Positions 33,066 through 40,659 of a DNA stretch of 46,945 nucleotides are shown piece after piece; the first letter of the stretch is position 1, and every line of letters begins with the position of its first letter. Under the pieces are notes generated by a model. It worked only from the letters and a program-made list of their open reading frames with translations, had not been told where the DNA came from and searched no databases. The DNA comes from Streptomyces sp. (GTDB taxonomy: Bacteria > Actinomycetota > Actinomycetes > Streptomycetales > Streptomycetaceae): assembly GCF_019510245.1 (NCBI RefSeq), contig NZ_JAEKKT010000191.1:1-46945 (forward strand), read 5' to 3'. Position numbers and translations under genes: made by a program.

Positions 33066-33920
33066 TCAGGGCGTGATGCCCGGCCCTTCCGGGCGGGTGC
33101 GGCGCCGGCCGACCATCTCCTGCGTCAGGTCCGCCGTCTCGGTCTCCGGCATCCGTTCGAAGCCGTCCTCGGTGATGACCGAGACCAGCGGGAAGATACG
33201 GCGGTTGAGGTCGGGGCCGCCGGTCGCCGAGTCGTCGTCGGCCGCGTCGTACAGCGCCTGGAGTGCGGCCAGGGCGGCCTCGCGCCGGGTGAGGCCCGGA
33301 CGGTACAGCTTCTTCAGGGCGCCCCCGGCGTACGGCGAGCCGCTGCCCTCCGCATGGAAGGCGCGCTTCTCGTAGAGGCCGCCGGCGACGTCGAAGCCGA
33401 AGATGCGGCCGCGCTCCCCCTCCGGCGCCTTCGGGTCGTAACCGGCGAGCAGCGGGACGACGGCGAGGCCCTGCATGGCCTGGCCGAGGTTCTCGCGGAT
33501 CATCGCGGCGAGCCGGCGGGCCTTGCCGTCGAGGGTCATGGGGGTGCCCTCGATCTTCTCGAAGTGGGTCAGCTCGACCTGGTAGAGCTTGACCATGTCG
33601 AGGGCGAGCCCGACGCTGCCGGCGAAGGCGACCGCCGTGTGGTCGTCCGCGGGGTGCACCTTCTCCAGGTCGCGCTGGGCGATGAGGTTGCCCATGGTGG
33701 CGCGGCGGTCGCCGGCGATCAGCACACCGTCGCGGTAGGCGAGGGCGAGGACGGTGGTGCCGTGCGGGAAAGCGTCGGGCGCGGCCACCGTGCCGGGCGG
33801 CAGCGGGCTGCGGGTGGGCAGCAGTGCGGGCCGGTGGGTGGCGAGGAAGCGGGCGAAGGACGAGGTCCCCGGCGTGAAGAACTCCTCACCCAGCCGGCCC
33901 TCCGTCTCGTTCGCTGTCAT
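33066..33920 (-). CDS. Orphan 20S proteasome beta subunit (paralogue)
   Basis: A 284-residue PrcB-type subunit. ATG 33920 follows GGAGGGGG. A 54-residue propeptide ends FPHG, so the mature chain starts T55-TVLALAYRDGV, the catalytic N-terminal threonine. The Asp of GDRRATMGN and the Lys of LEKVHP, equivalent to Asp17 and Lys33 of active beta subunits, are present, as are GSGSPYAGG and YDAADDDSATGGPD. It therefore looks catalytically competent. No prcA, pup, mpa/arc or dop gene is near, unlike the standard actinobacterial locus. It is probably a second, non-housekeeping beta subunit that may assemble with the main alpha ring or form alternative particles (inference). Confidence 0.92.
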   Translation of the reverse strand: MTANETEGRLGEEFFTPGTSSFARFLATHRPALLPTRSPLPPGTVAAPDAFPHGTTVLALAYRDGVLIAGDRRATMGNLIAQRDLEKVHPADDHTAVAFAGSVGLALDMVKLYQVELTHFEKIEGTPMTLDGKARRLAAMIRENLGQAMQGLAVVPLLAGYDPKAPEGERGRIFGFDVAGGLYEKRAFHAEGSGSPYAGGALKKLYRPGLTRREAALAALQALYDAADDDSATGGPDLNRRIFPLVSVITEDGFERMPETETADLTQEMVGRRRTRPEGPGITP

Positions 33921-33993
33921 ACCGGTCCCCCTCCTGTCGGCCGACGACACCGGACTCCTACCTGATGCGGGCCGCCGGGAAACGCCCGCCCGG

Positions 33994-34941
33994 TCACAGC
34001 GCCCGTCGCCGGACCAGCAGCCCGAGCACCAGCAGGCCCGGCAGCAGCGGCAGCCACATGGTCAGCAGCCGGTAACCGAGCACTGCGGAGGCGGCCGCGG
34101 TGGCCGGGGTCCCGGCGGCGGTGAGGGCGAACGCCAGCGCAGCGTCGAGGGAGCCGAGGCCGCCCGGGGTCGGCAGCAGGGCGGCGGCGCCGCTGGCGGC
34201 GAGGTAGAGGAGCGCCACCCGGGCCGGAGGCAGCGGCAGGCCGACCGCCCGGGTGACGGCGAAGAGCACCAGCGCGTGCAGCCCGGCGAAGGCCAGCGAG
34301 CCGCCCCACAGTGCGGCCGCGCGGACCGGGCGTGCGTGCAGGGCGCGGATGTCGGCGGCCACCGTGGCCACCGCGCCCCGGCAGCGGGACCACACCCGGG
34401 CCCGGAGCAGCACCACGCCCAGGGCGGCCGCGGCCGCCGTGGCGAGGACCACGGCCCCGGACACGTGCGGGATGCGCAGCAGCCCCGGGCACGCGGGAGC
34501 GAGCACGGCGATCAGCGCCAGCCGGACCACGGCACCGGAGGCCGCCTTGACCGCGAGGGCCGACGCACCTCGGCCCGCCGTGATCCCGCAGCGCATCAGG
34601 AACCGCAGGTTCACCGCGCCCGCGCCGAGCCCGGCGGGCAGCACGTGGTTGGCGGCGGACGCGGCGAACTGGGCGGCGACCAGCCGCCCGCCGGGCAGCC
34701 GCCGCGTGACCGCGCCCTGCTGGGCGAGGGCGGAGGACACCCAGGTCCCGGCCGCCGCCACGGCCGCCACCAGCAGCCACCCCTGGTCGGCAGCGGCGAG
34801 CCGGGCCGCTCCGTGCGCCACGACCGGCCAGTGCCGCCGGAGCAGCCAGCCCGCGCCGAGCAGCAGCACCAGGCAGGCACCGCTCTGCCAGTAGAGTCCC
34901 CGGCGGCCCAGGACGGGCGTGGCATTCGCGTTCGGGACCAT
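33994..34941 (-). CDS. YbhN/UPF0104-type (LPG-synthase transmembrane domain) protein
   Basis: A 315-residue membrane protein with about eight hydrophobic segments and the family signatures SAANHVLPAGLGAGAVNLRFL (second block) and AALLPTPGGLGSLDAALAFAL (C-terminal P-x-P-G-G-x-G). The family is the lysylphosphatidylglycerol synthase/AglD-like membrane domain, often tied to lipid modification or flipping; there is no aminoacyltransferase domain here. ATG 34941 begins the plausible protein. Further upstream codons would extend into the BlaI promoter region. It is divergent from the BlaI/M56 pair and 73 bp upstream of the proteasome gene on the same strand. Confidence 0.85.
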   Translation of the reverse strand: MVPNANATPVLGRRGLYWQSGACLVLLLGAGWLLRRHWPVVAHGAARLAAADQGWLLVAAVAAAGTWVSSALAQQGAVTRRLPGGRLVAAQFAASAANHVLPAGLGAGAVNLRFLMRCGITAGRGASALAVKAASGAVVRLALIAVLAPACPGLLRIPHVSGAVVLATAAAAALGVVLLRARVWSRCRGAVATVAADIRALHARPVRAAALWGGSLAFAGLHALVLFAVTRAVGLPLPPARVALLYLAASGAAALLPTPGGLGSLDAALAFALTAAGTPATAAASAVLGYRLLTMWLPLLPGLLVLGLLVRRRAL

Positions 34942-35088
34942 CGAGGCACCCACCCCTGCTTCCCCTGCGGTGCGCAGGACCCTCTGCGGACTCAGGGACA
35001 AACACTGACAAACTAACCACGCGGAGAGGCGTAGGCAGCGCGGGTATGTCCATACGAACGGCGGCACTACGCGCTGTAAGGTTGTGCC

Positions 35089-35472
35089 ATGGCTGGCACA
35101 GGGTCCCGCGGCAGGACGGAGCGGCGCAGCGCCGGAGAGCTGGAGAGCGAGGTCCTGGCGGCCCTGTGGGCGACCGAACGGCCGTTGACCCCGGCCGAGA
35201 TCCAGACCGAGATCGGCGGCGGACTCGCGTACAACACCGTGCACACGATCCTGAAGCGGTTGTACGACAAGGGCCTGGTGCTGCGGGACGCCGACGGGCG
35301 GCGCGGGGCGTACCGGCCGGCGAAGAACGCGGCCGAGCTGACCGCCGAGGCGATGCACGAGGCCCTGGACCGGGGTCCGGACCCGATCGCGGCGCTGCAG
35401 CAGTTCGTGTCCGGGCTCAGCCCGGAGGAGGAGCGGGCGCTTCGGAACCTGTTCGCCGGAGGCGGCGCATGA
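35089..35472 (+). CDS. BlaI/MecI/CopY-family repressor
   Basis: A 127-residue winged-helix repressor. The family pattern runs GELESEVLAALWATERPLTPAEI then AYNTVHTILKRLYDKGLVLRDADG (recognition helix and wing), followed by a dimerisation tail (FVSGLSPEEERALRNLF). The next gene, an M56 metallopeptidase, overlaps its stop by 4 bp (ATGA), giving the standard repressor/sensor-protease pair in which the protease cleaves the repressor on signal. A partly symmetric CACTACGCGCTGTAAGG element lies at 35064-35080, just before the start, and could be its operator. The genes it controls are likely this pair and perhaps the divergent membrane protein. Confidence 0.93.
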   Translation: MAGTGSRGRTERRSAGELESEVLAALWATERPLTPAEIQTEIGGGLAYNTVHTILKRLYDKGLVLRDADGRRGAYRPAKNAAELTAEAMHEALDRGPDPIAALQQFVSGLSPEEERALRNLFAGGGA

Positions 35473-36353
35473 GGTTCGACGTCTACACCCCGCTGCTGGT
35501 CTCCCTGCTGCTGCCCCTGGTCAGTCCGGTGATCGGCCGCCGGGTCGCGCCGGCGCTGGCGGCGCGCGTGCTCGCGTCCGCCGCCGTGCTGACCGCCGCC
35601 GCGGCCACCTGGTCCCTGGTCCTGCTGACGACGGCCCTGCTGGGCGACGCCCCGCCGGTGGTCCGGGAGGCCCACGAGGACGGGCGCCCGCTGGCCGACC
35701 CGGTGCCCGAGGTGATCGGCGTCGCCGCCTGCCTGGCGCTGCTCGTGGTGGTCTGGCGGGTGCAGCGGGCGGTGCGGGCCGAGCGGCACACCCGGCGTGC
35801 GCTGCGGCGGCTGTGCGAGGGGCATCCGCGGGACACCGAGCTGGTGGTGGCGGCCTGCGAGGTGCCGCGGGCGTTCGCGATCCCGGGGCGGCCGGGCCGC
35901 ATCCTGGTCACCTCGGCGATGCTGGGCGCGCTGGCACCGGCGGAGCGGCGGGTGCTGCTGGCCCACGAACGCGCCCACCTGCGGCACCGGCACGGCCGCC
36001 TGGTGACGGCGGTGACGCTCGCCGCGGCGGCCAACCCGCTGCTCGGGCCGGTCCGTTCGGCCGTGACCTTCCTGGTGGAGCGGTGGGCGGACGAGCGGGC
36101 GGCGACCGAGGTCGGGGACCGCGGCACCACCGCCCGGGCGCTGGCCCGGGCGGCGCTCAGCGCGCGGCCGGGCTGCGCCCTGAACTTCGCCGACCGCGCG
36201 GTGACCCGCCGGATCGCGGCGCTGCAGACGGCTCCACCGCCCTCACTGTGGCCGGCCGCCGCGGCCGTCCTCGCGCTCGGCGTCGGAGCCGCCCTTCTCG
36301 CCGCGGACGCGACGGACGACCTCCTACGCCTGCTGTCCAACGCCCTGACGTGA
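35469..36353 (+). CDS. M56-family (BlaR1-like) membrane metallopeptidase
   Basis: A 294-residue membrane protein with three N-terminal hydrophobic segments (about 8-25, 33-58, 82-97), the zinc motif H-E-x-x-H in LLAHERAHLRHRHG, the downstream glutamate region (VERWADERAATEVG), and a C-terminal membrane helix (about 262-280). There is no penicillin-binding sensor domain, so it is the short type found with BlaI-like repressors in actinobacteria. It is translationally coupled to the repressor through an ATGA overlap and probably cleaves it in response to an unknown envelope signal. The stop is two bases before a copy of the dispersed repeat. Confidence 0.92.
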   Translation: MRFDVYTPLLVSLLLPLVSPVIGRRVAPALAARVLASAAVLTAAAATWSLVLLTTALLGDAPPVVREAHEDGRPLADPVPEVIGVAACLALLVVVWRVQRAVRAERHTRRALRRLCEGHPRDTELVVAACEVPRAFAIPGRPGRILVTSAMLGALAPAERRVLLAHERAHLRHRHGRLVTAVTLAAAANPLLGPVRSAVTFLVERWADERAATEVGDRGTTARALARAALSARPGCALNFADRAVTRRIAALQTAPPPSLWPAAAAVLALGVGAALLAADATDDLLRLLSNALT

Positions 36354-36354
36354 A

Positions 36355-36426
36355 GCGCCCCGTAAGGGGCGCTGGGGGTACCCCCGGCCGAAGCTGGGGG
36401 AGGAACTGCGCGATCAGCCACATCGG
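36355..36426 (+). repeat. Dispersed GC-rich intergenic repeat, copy 2
   Basis: It begins with hairpin GCGCCCCGTAAGGGGCGC, then a GGGGGTACCCCC block and AGGAACTGCGCGATCAGCCA. It is two bases after the M56 stop codon and may double as its terminator. Confidence 0.85.
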
Positions 36427-36520
36427 ACCGGCACTCCGGAACGCATCCGCACCCCTGCGGCGCGGTCCCGGAAGAGCTCCGCCGGAAGTGCCGCGATCCG
36501 CGATCGGTCGTCCGCGCCAC

Positions 36521-36564
36521 CGTCGTGGCTGGTCGCGCAGTTCCCCGCGCCCCTGACGGGGCGC
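36521..36564 (-). repeat. Dispersed GC-rich intergenic repeat, copy 3 (opposite orientation)
   Basis: On the minus strand it reads GCGCCCCGTCAGGGGCGCGG then GGAACTGCGCGACCAGCCAC. It faces copy 2 across about 95 bp, so the two form an imperfect inverted pair between convergent genes. Confidence 0.8.
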
Positions 36565-36650
36565 TGCCGCTCGGGTCGGCCGAGCCTGACGGGGCGCTGC
36601 TGCTCGGGTCGGCCGAGCCTGACGGGGCGCTGCTGCTCGGGTCGGCCGAG
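36552..36650. repeat. Three tandem 33-bp direct repeats
   Basis: Units at 36552-36584, 36585-36617 and 36618-36650 begin CCTGACGGGGCGCTG; the last two are identical and the first differs at one base. The array starts inside repeat copy 3 and stops directly at the GH65 stop codon. Confidence 0.95.
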
Positions 36651-38996
36651 TCAGCTCGGGCGGGTGGGCGCCCTGTGCAGCGGCTGCCCCGGGGTCGGTC
36701 CCGGGCGTACCGGCGGCACCGCCCGCACCGCCGGGCTCTCCGTGCCCACCGTCACCGGCTCCCCGTGGTGGTACACCGTCAGTGGCGGGCCGTCCAGCAG
36801 GGTGTACGTCGCCTTGTCCGCGCCGATCTCCACCCGCAGCCTGCTGCCGCGCAGTTGCAGGCTGAAGGCGAGCCGGCGCAGCCGCTCGGGCAGTCGGGGG
36901 GCGAAGCGGGCCCCGTCGTCGTAGTGGCGCAGCCCGCCGAAGCCGGCCACCAGGGCCATCCAGGTGCCGGCGAGGGAGGCGATGTGCAGTCCGTCGCGGG
37001 TGTTGTGCTCCAGGTCGTCGAGGTCCATCAGCGCGGCTTCCGCCGTGTAGGCGTGGGCGAGCGCGAGGTGCCCGGCCTGGGCGGCGACGACGGCCTGGCA
37101 GCAGGCCGACAGCGAGGAGTCGCGGACGGTCAGCGGCTCGTAGTAGGCGAAGTTGCGGGCGATGTGCTCCTCGTCGAAGTACGCCTCGCAGGTGTACATG
37201 GCCAGCACCAGGTCCGCCTGTTTGACGACCTGTTTGCGGTACAGGTCGAAGTAGGGGAAGTTCAGCAGCAGCGGGTACTGCTCGGGCCGGGTGTTCTCGA
37301 AGTCCCAGCGCTGGTAGCGGGTGAACCCGGCGTGCTGTTCGTGGACACCGAGCTCGTGGTTGTAGGGGATGTGCACGGACTCGGCGGCGTCCCGCCAGGC
37401 GGCGCTCTCCTCCGCGTCGACGCCCAGCTCCGCCGCCTGCCTCGGGTGGCGTTCGACGGCGTCGGCGGCGGCGAGCAGGTTCGCCCTGGCCATCAGGTTG
37501 GTGTACGTGTTGTCGTCGGCGACCGCGCTGTACTCGTCGGGGCCGGTGACGCCGTCGATGTGGAAGGCGCCGCGGCTGTCGTGGTGCCCGAGCGAGCGCC
37601 ACAGGCGGGCGGTCTCCACGAGCAGTTCGACGCCGGTGTCCCGTTCGAAGTCGGTGTCGCCGGTGGCGGCGACGTAGCGGACCACGGCGTCGGCGACGTC
37701 GGCGTTGACGTGGAAGGCGGCGGTGCCGGCCGGCCAGTAGGCCGAGCCCTCCGGTCCCGCGATGGTCCGCCAGGGGAACGCGGCCCCGTCCAGACCGAGC
37801 TGGGCGGCGCGTTCGCGGGCGGCGGGCAGGGTGCTGTGCCGCCAGCGCAGCGCCTCGGCGACGGCGCCGGGGGCGGTGTGGGTGAGGACGGGCAGCACGA
37901 ACATCTCGGTGTCCCAGAAGGCGTGCCCGTCGTACCCGGAGCCGGTGAGGCCCTTGGCGGGTATCGCCCGCTGTTCGGCGCGGGCGCCGGCCTGCAGGAC
38001 GTGGAAGAGGGCGAAGCGGACGGCCTGCTGGACCTCCTCGTCGCCGTCCACCTCCACGTCGGCACGGGACCAGAAGTCGTCCAGGTAGCCGCACTGCTCG
38101 TCGGTGAGGCCCTGCCAGCCCTCGTGGGCGGCGGCCGCGAGGGCCGCGTCCACCTGGTCGGCCATGGCGGGCAGCGAACGCACCCCCGACCAGCCGTGCG
38201 CGACGAACTTCTCCACCCGCAGCCGCTGCCCCGGCTCCAGGACGGAGGTGACCGTCAGCCGGGCCACGTCCACGCCGCTCTCGGCGCGCGCCGTGGTCCG
38301 CTCGGGACCGGAGACGGTGTGGTCGGCGGCGACCGCGACCCGCAGCCCGCTGCGCCGGGTACGGTGGACCAGGCGCAGCCGGTGCCCGGAGGCGAAGTCG
38401 TCCTCCTGCTCCAGCGGCGACTGCAGCGCGAGCGCCGCACGGGGGTCGCCGTTCGACTCGGGCAGTTGCTCGTTGGCGACCAGCTCGGACTGGACCACGA
38501 TCCGGCATCGGCGGTCGACGGCCTCCACCTCGTAGGCGACGGCGGCGATCGCCCGCTGGGTCAGCGAGACCAGCCGGGTCGAGCGCACCCGCACGGTGGA
38601 GCCGGCCGGCGAGGTCCACTCGCAGGTCCGCTCCAGAATGCCCCGGCGCAGGTCCAGCACCCGCTCGTGGGCGACGAGCCGGCCGTAGCGCAGGTCGAAG
38701 GGCTCGTCGTCGACCAGCAGCCGCAGGATCTTGCCGTTGGTGACGTTGATGACGGTCTGCCCGGACTCCGGGTAGCCGTAGCCGGCCTCGGCGTACGGCA
38801 GCGGGTGGACCTCGTGCACGCCGTTGAGGTAGCTGCCCGGCAGTCCGTGCGGTTCGCCCTCGTCGAGGTTGCCGCGCCAGCCCACATGCCCGTTGGACAG
38901 CGCGAACACCGACTCGCTCTGCGCGAGCACGTCCAGGTTGAGCGCGGTCTCGCGGACCGTCCAGGGTTCGACGGCGTACGCCCGTTGGGTGATCAC
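36651..38996 (-). CDS. GH65 family enzyme (trehalose/maltose phosphorylase or hydrolase type)
   Basis: A 781-residue cytoplasmic enzyme. The N-terminal beta-sandwich has ALSNGHVGWRGNLDEG and GSYLNGVHEVHP. The (alpha/alpha)6 barrel carries KGLTGSGYDGHAFWDTEMFVLP and GVTGPDEYSAVADDNTYTN, where Glu488 is the expected general acid, and KQVVKQADLVLAMY. The C-terminal beta domain is complete. GH65 members act on alpha-linked diglucosides by phosphorolysis or hydrolysis. The overlapping upstream gene encodes a beta-phosphoglucomutase-like enzyme, which favours phosphorolysis giving beta-glucose-1-phosphate. GTG 38996 overlaps that gene's stop (GTGA) with GGGAGG six bases upstream. The disaccharide is not determinable by eye; trehalose, maltose or kojibiose are the main options. 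Confidence 0.93.
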   Translation of the reverse strand: MITQRAYAVEPWTVRETALNLDVLAQSESVFALSNGHVGWRGNLDEGEPHGLPGSYLNGVHEVHPLPYAEAGYGYPESGQTVINVTNGKILRLLVDDEPFDLRYGRLVAHERVLDLRRGILERTCEWTSPAGSTVRVRSTRLVSLTQRAIAAVAYEVEAVDRRCRIVVQSELVANEQLPESNGDPRAALALQSPLEQEDDFASGHRLRLVHRTRRSGLRVAVAADHTVSGPERTTARAESGVDVARLTVTSVLEPGQRLRVEKFVAHGWSGVRSLPAMADQVDAALAAAAHEGWQGLTDEQCGYLDDFWSRADVEVDGDEEVQQAVRFALFHVLQAGARAEQRAIPAKGLTGSGYDGHAFWDTEMFVLPVLTHTAPGAVAEALRWRHSTLPAARERAAQLGLDGAAFPWRTIAGPEGSAYWPAGTAAFHVNADVADAVVRYVAATGDTDFERDTGVELLVETARLWRSLGHHDSRGAFHIDGVTGPDEYSAVADDNTYTNLMARANLLAAADAVERHPRQAAELGVDAEESAAWRDAAESVHIPYNHELGVHEQHAGFTRYQRWDFENTRPEQYPLLLNFPYFDLYRKQVVKQADLVLAMYTCEAYFDEEHIARNFAYYEPLTVRDSSLSACCQAVVAAQAGHLALAHAYTAEAALMDLDDLEHNTRDGLHIASLAGTWMALVAGFGGLRHYDDGARFAPRLPERLRRLAFSLQLRGSRLRVEIGADKATYTLLDGPPLTVYHHGEPVTVGTESPAVRAVPPVRPGPTPGQPLHRAPTRPS

Positions 38997-39727
38997 TCCT
39001 TGCCTCCCAGCTCGGCGAGGTCCTTGACGACCGTGTCCGCGCCGTGTGCGTACAGGGCGTCCGTCTGCCCGACGCGGTCCACGCCGACGACGTACCCGAA
39101 ACGGCCCGCCCTCCCCGCGTCCATGCCCGCCAGGGCGTCCTCGAAGACGGCGGCACCGGCCGGTTCGACCCCCAGGTCGTGGGCGGCGGCCAGGAAGGTG
39201 TCCGGGTGCGGCTTGCCGGGCAGCCGGCGCTCGGCGGCCACGACGCCGTCGATGCGGACGTCGAAGAAGTGCTCGGCGCCGATCGAGCGCAGTACGTCAC
39301 GGCAGTTGGCGCTGGAGGAGACGATCGCGGTGCGCAGCCCGTGGGCGCGGACCGCCTCCAGGTAACGCAGGGTGCCGTCGTAGGCCTCGACGCCCTGGGT
39401 GCGGATCTTCTCCAGCAGCAGTTCGTTCTTGCGGTTGCCGAGACCGTGCACCGTCGGGGCGTCCGGTGGGTCGTCCGGGGTGCCGTCGGGCAGGTGGATG
39501 CCGCGGGAGTCGAGGAAGGCGCGGACCCCGTCGGCGCGGGGGCGTCCGTCGACGTACTCGTCGTAGTCGGCGGCCGCGTCGAAGGGCCGCTGTCCGTCGT
39601 GGCCGCGCAGGAAGGCGTCGAAGGTCTCCTTCCAGGCCGCCGCGTGCACGACGGCCGTCTTGGTGACGACCCCGTCGAGGTCGAAGAGACAGGCCTGGAT
39701 GGTGTCGGGCAGACCGAGTGCAGTCAT
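38993..39727 (-). CDS. HAD-family beta-phosphoglucomutase
   Basis: A 244-residue HAD hydrolase. Motif I is LFDLDGVVTKT (nucleophile Asp16, acid/base Asp18), motif II is IVSSSANC, motif III includes the lysine in RRLPGKPHPDTF, and motif IV is FEDALAGMDAG. The helical cap (about 25-110) and the GLGNRKNELLLEKI segment fit beta-phosphoglucomutase, which converts beta-glucose-1-phosphate to glucose-6-phosphate. ATG 39727 gives the standard N-terminus; a longer frame to 39856 runs over the divergent kinase promoter. It is upstream of and translationally coupled to the GH65 gene, so the pair makes a short phosphorolytic sugar pathway. Confidence 0.92.
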   Translation of the reverse strand: MTALGLPDTIQACLFDLDGVVTKTAVVHAAAWKETFDAFLRGHDGQRPFDAAADYDEYVDGRPRADGVRAFLDSRGIHLPDGTPDDPPDAPTVHGLGNRKNELLLEKIRTQGVEAYDGTLRYLEAVRAHGLRTAIVSSSANCRDVLRSIGAEHFFDVRIDGVVAAERRLPGKPHPDTFLAAAHDLGVEPAGAAVFEDALAGMDAGRAGRFGYVVGVDRVGQTDALYAHGADTVVKDLAELGGKE

Positions 39728-39804
39728 GTCCCGCATCTTCCCCACCGGACGGGTTCGAGGGGGTGGCGCCCGCCACATTCCGGGCCGGGTGCCACACTTT
39801 TTGC

Positions 39805-40455
39805 GTGCCGCTGACTTTCGACGACCTCCTCGACCGCGCCCGTGCACTGGCCGCACGGGCTCCGCGCGCGATCCTCGGCATCGCGGGCAGCCCCGGCGCC
39901 GGCAAGACGACCCTCGCCGAGCATCTGGTGCGGGAGCTGAACGGCACCGGTGCGCCGTGGGCCGCGCACGTGCCGATGGACGGCTTCCACCTGGCCGACG
40001 TCGAGCTGGACCGGCTCGGGCTCAGGGACCGCAAGGGGGCGCCCGCGACCTTCGACGCGGCGGGTTACGCGGCGCTGCTGCGGCGGTTGCGCGAGGAGAG
40101 GGACGTCGTGGTGTACGCGCCGGGCTTCGAGCGGGTCCTGGAGCAGCCGATCGCGGGGGCGGTCCCCGTCCTGCCCACGGCCCGCCTGGTGGTGACGGAG
40201 GGCAACTACCTGCTGCTGACGGACGGTTCGTGGGCACGGGTGCGGCCGGCCCTGGACGAGGTGTGGTTCTGCGAGATCGACGAGACCGAGCGGATACGGC
40301 GGCTCGTCGCCCGGCACGAGGAGTTCGGCAAGGGACACGATGAGGCGGCGGCCTGGGTGGCGGCCACCGACCAGCTCAACGCCGACCTCGTCGCGTCCAC
40401 CCGCGCCCGAGCCGACCTGGTAATCCCGGAGACGGCGCTGCCCGGCGCCCCCTAA
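39805..40455 (+). CDS. P-loop nucleoside/sugar kinase (uridine-kinase-like)
   Basis: A 216-residue kinase. The Walker A motif GSPGAGKT is at residues 28-35, VPMDGFHLAD follows as the substrate/Mg region typical of uridine kinase and pantothenate kinase folds, then VYAPGFERVLEQPIAGAVPV and VVTEGNYLLLTDGSWARVRPALDEVWFCEID. This pattern is that of the nucleoside/nucleotide kinase family proteins that include fructose-transport-linked kinases. GTG 39805 is the only start placing the N-terminus close to the fold; no good ribosome site is seen and the mRNA may be leaderless. It is divergent from the HAD/GH65 pair. Its last codons overlap the dispersed repeat, so the C-terminus ends in repeat-encoded Gly-Ala-Pro. 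Confidence 0.88.
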   Translation: MPLTFDDLLDRARALAARAPRAILGIAGSPGAGKTTLAEHLVRELNGTGAPWAAHVPMDGFHLADVELDRLGLRDRKGAPATFDAAGYAALLRRLREERDVVVYAPGFERVLEQPIAGAVPVLPTARLVVTEGNYLLLTDGSWARVRPALDEVWFCEIDETERIRRLVARHEEFGKGHDEAAAWVAATDQLNADLVASTRARADLVIPETALPGAP

Positions 40456-40517
40456 GGGGCGCTGGGGATACCCCTGGCGGAAGGCCGGGGGAGGAACTGC
40501 GCGACCAGCCACGACGC
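40445..40517 (+). repeat. Dispersed GC-rich intergenic repeat, copy 4
   Basis: Hairpin GCGCCCCCTAAGGGGCGC, a GGGGATACCCCT block, then AGGAACTGCGCGACCAGCCA. The kinase stop codon (TAA 40453-40455) lies in the loop of its first hairpin. Confidence 0.85.
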
Positions 40518-40528
40518 CGCCGCAGCCG

Positions 40529-40606
40529 AACGCCGACCTGGTCGCCACCACCCGGGACCAGGCGGACCGGGTGGTCCCGGAGACAGCACTGGGCAGCGCC
40601 CCGTAA
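40529..40606 (+). pseudogene. Duplicated 3' tail of the P-loop kinase gene (relic)
   Basis: The frame AAC 40529 to TAA 40606 reads NADLVATTRDQADRVVPETA then LGSAP and stop. The intact kinase ends NADLVASTRARADLVIPETA then LPGAP and stop. The two are clearly homologous over 25 codons, including the repeat-like GCGCC...TAAGGGG end, yet the nucleotide sequences have diverged. No upstream kinase sequence accompanies it. It looks like the remnant of a tandem paralogue whose body was deleted, possibly by recombination at the dispersed repeat. Confidence 0.8.
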
Positions 40607-40617
40607 GGGGTTTTGTT
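40599..40617 (+). terminator. Short terminator-like hairpin with T-tract
   Basis: CCCC-GTAA-GGGG followed by TTTTGTT. It is one of the few places here with a T-run, but the stem is only four pairs. Confidence 0.4.
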
Positions 40618-40659
40618 AACGAGTGGCGAACCAAGTGACAAGTAACCCTCCGATAGCTT

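Noticed and set aside
35064..35080. CACTACGCGCTGTAAGG as a definite BlaI operator
   Set aside because: Only partly symmetric and matches no operator I can state confidently. It is mentioned under the repressor gene but not called as a site.
36552..36650. Tandem 33-bp units considered as a CRISPR, att site or replication iterons
   Set aside because: Units are directly contiguous with no spacers, extend from the dispersed repeat, and have no Rep, integrase or partition gene beside them.
36525..39365. Plus-strand open frame of about 946 codons across the GH65 gene
   Set aside because: It is a shadow of the GH65 and HAD genes, with no domain and biased low-complexity composition.
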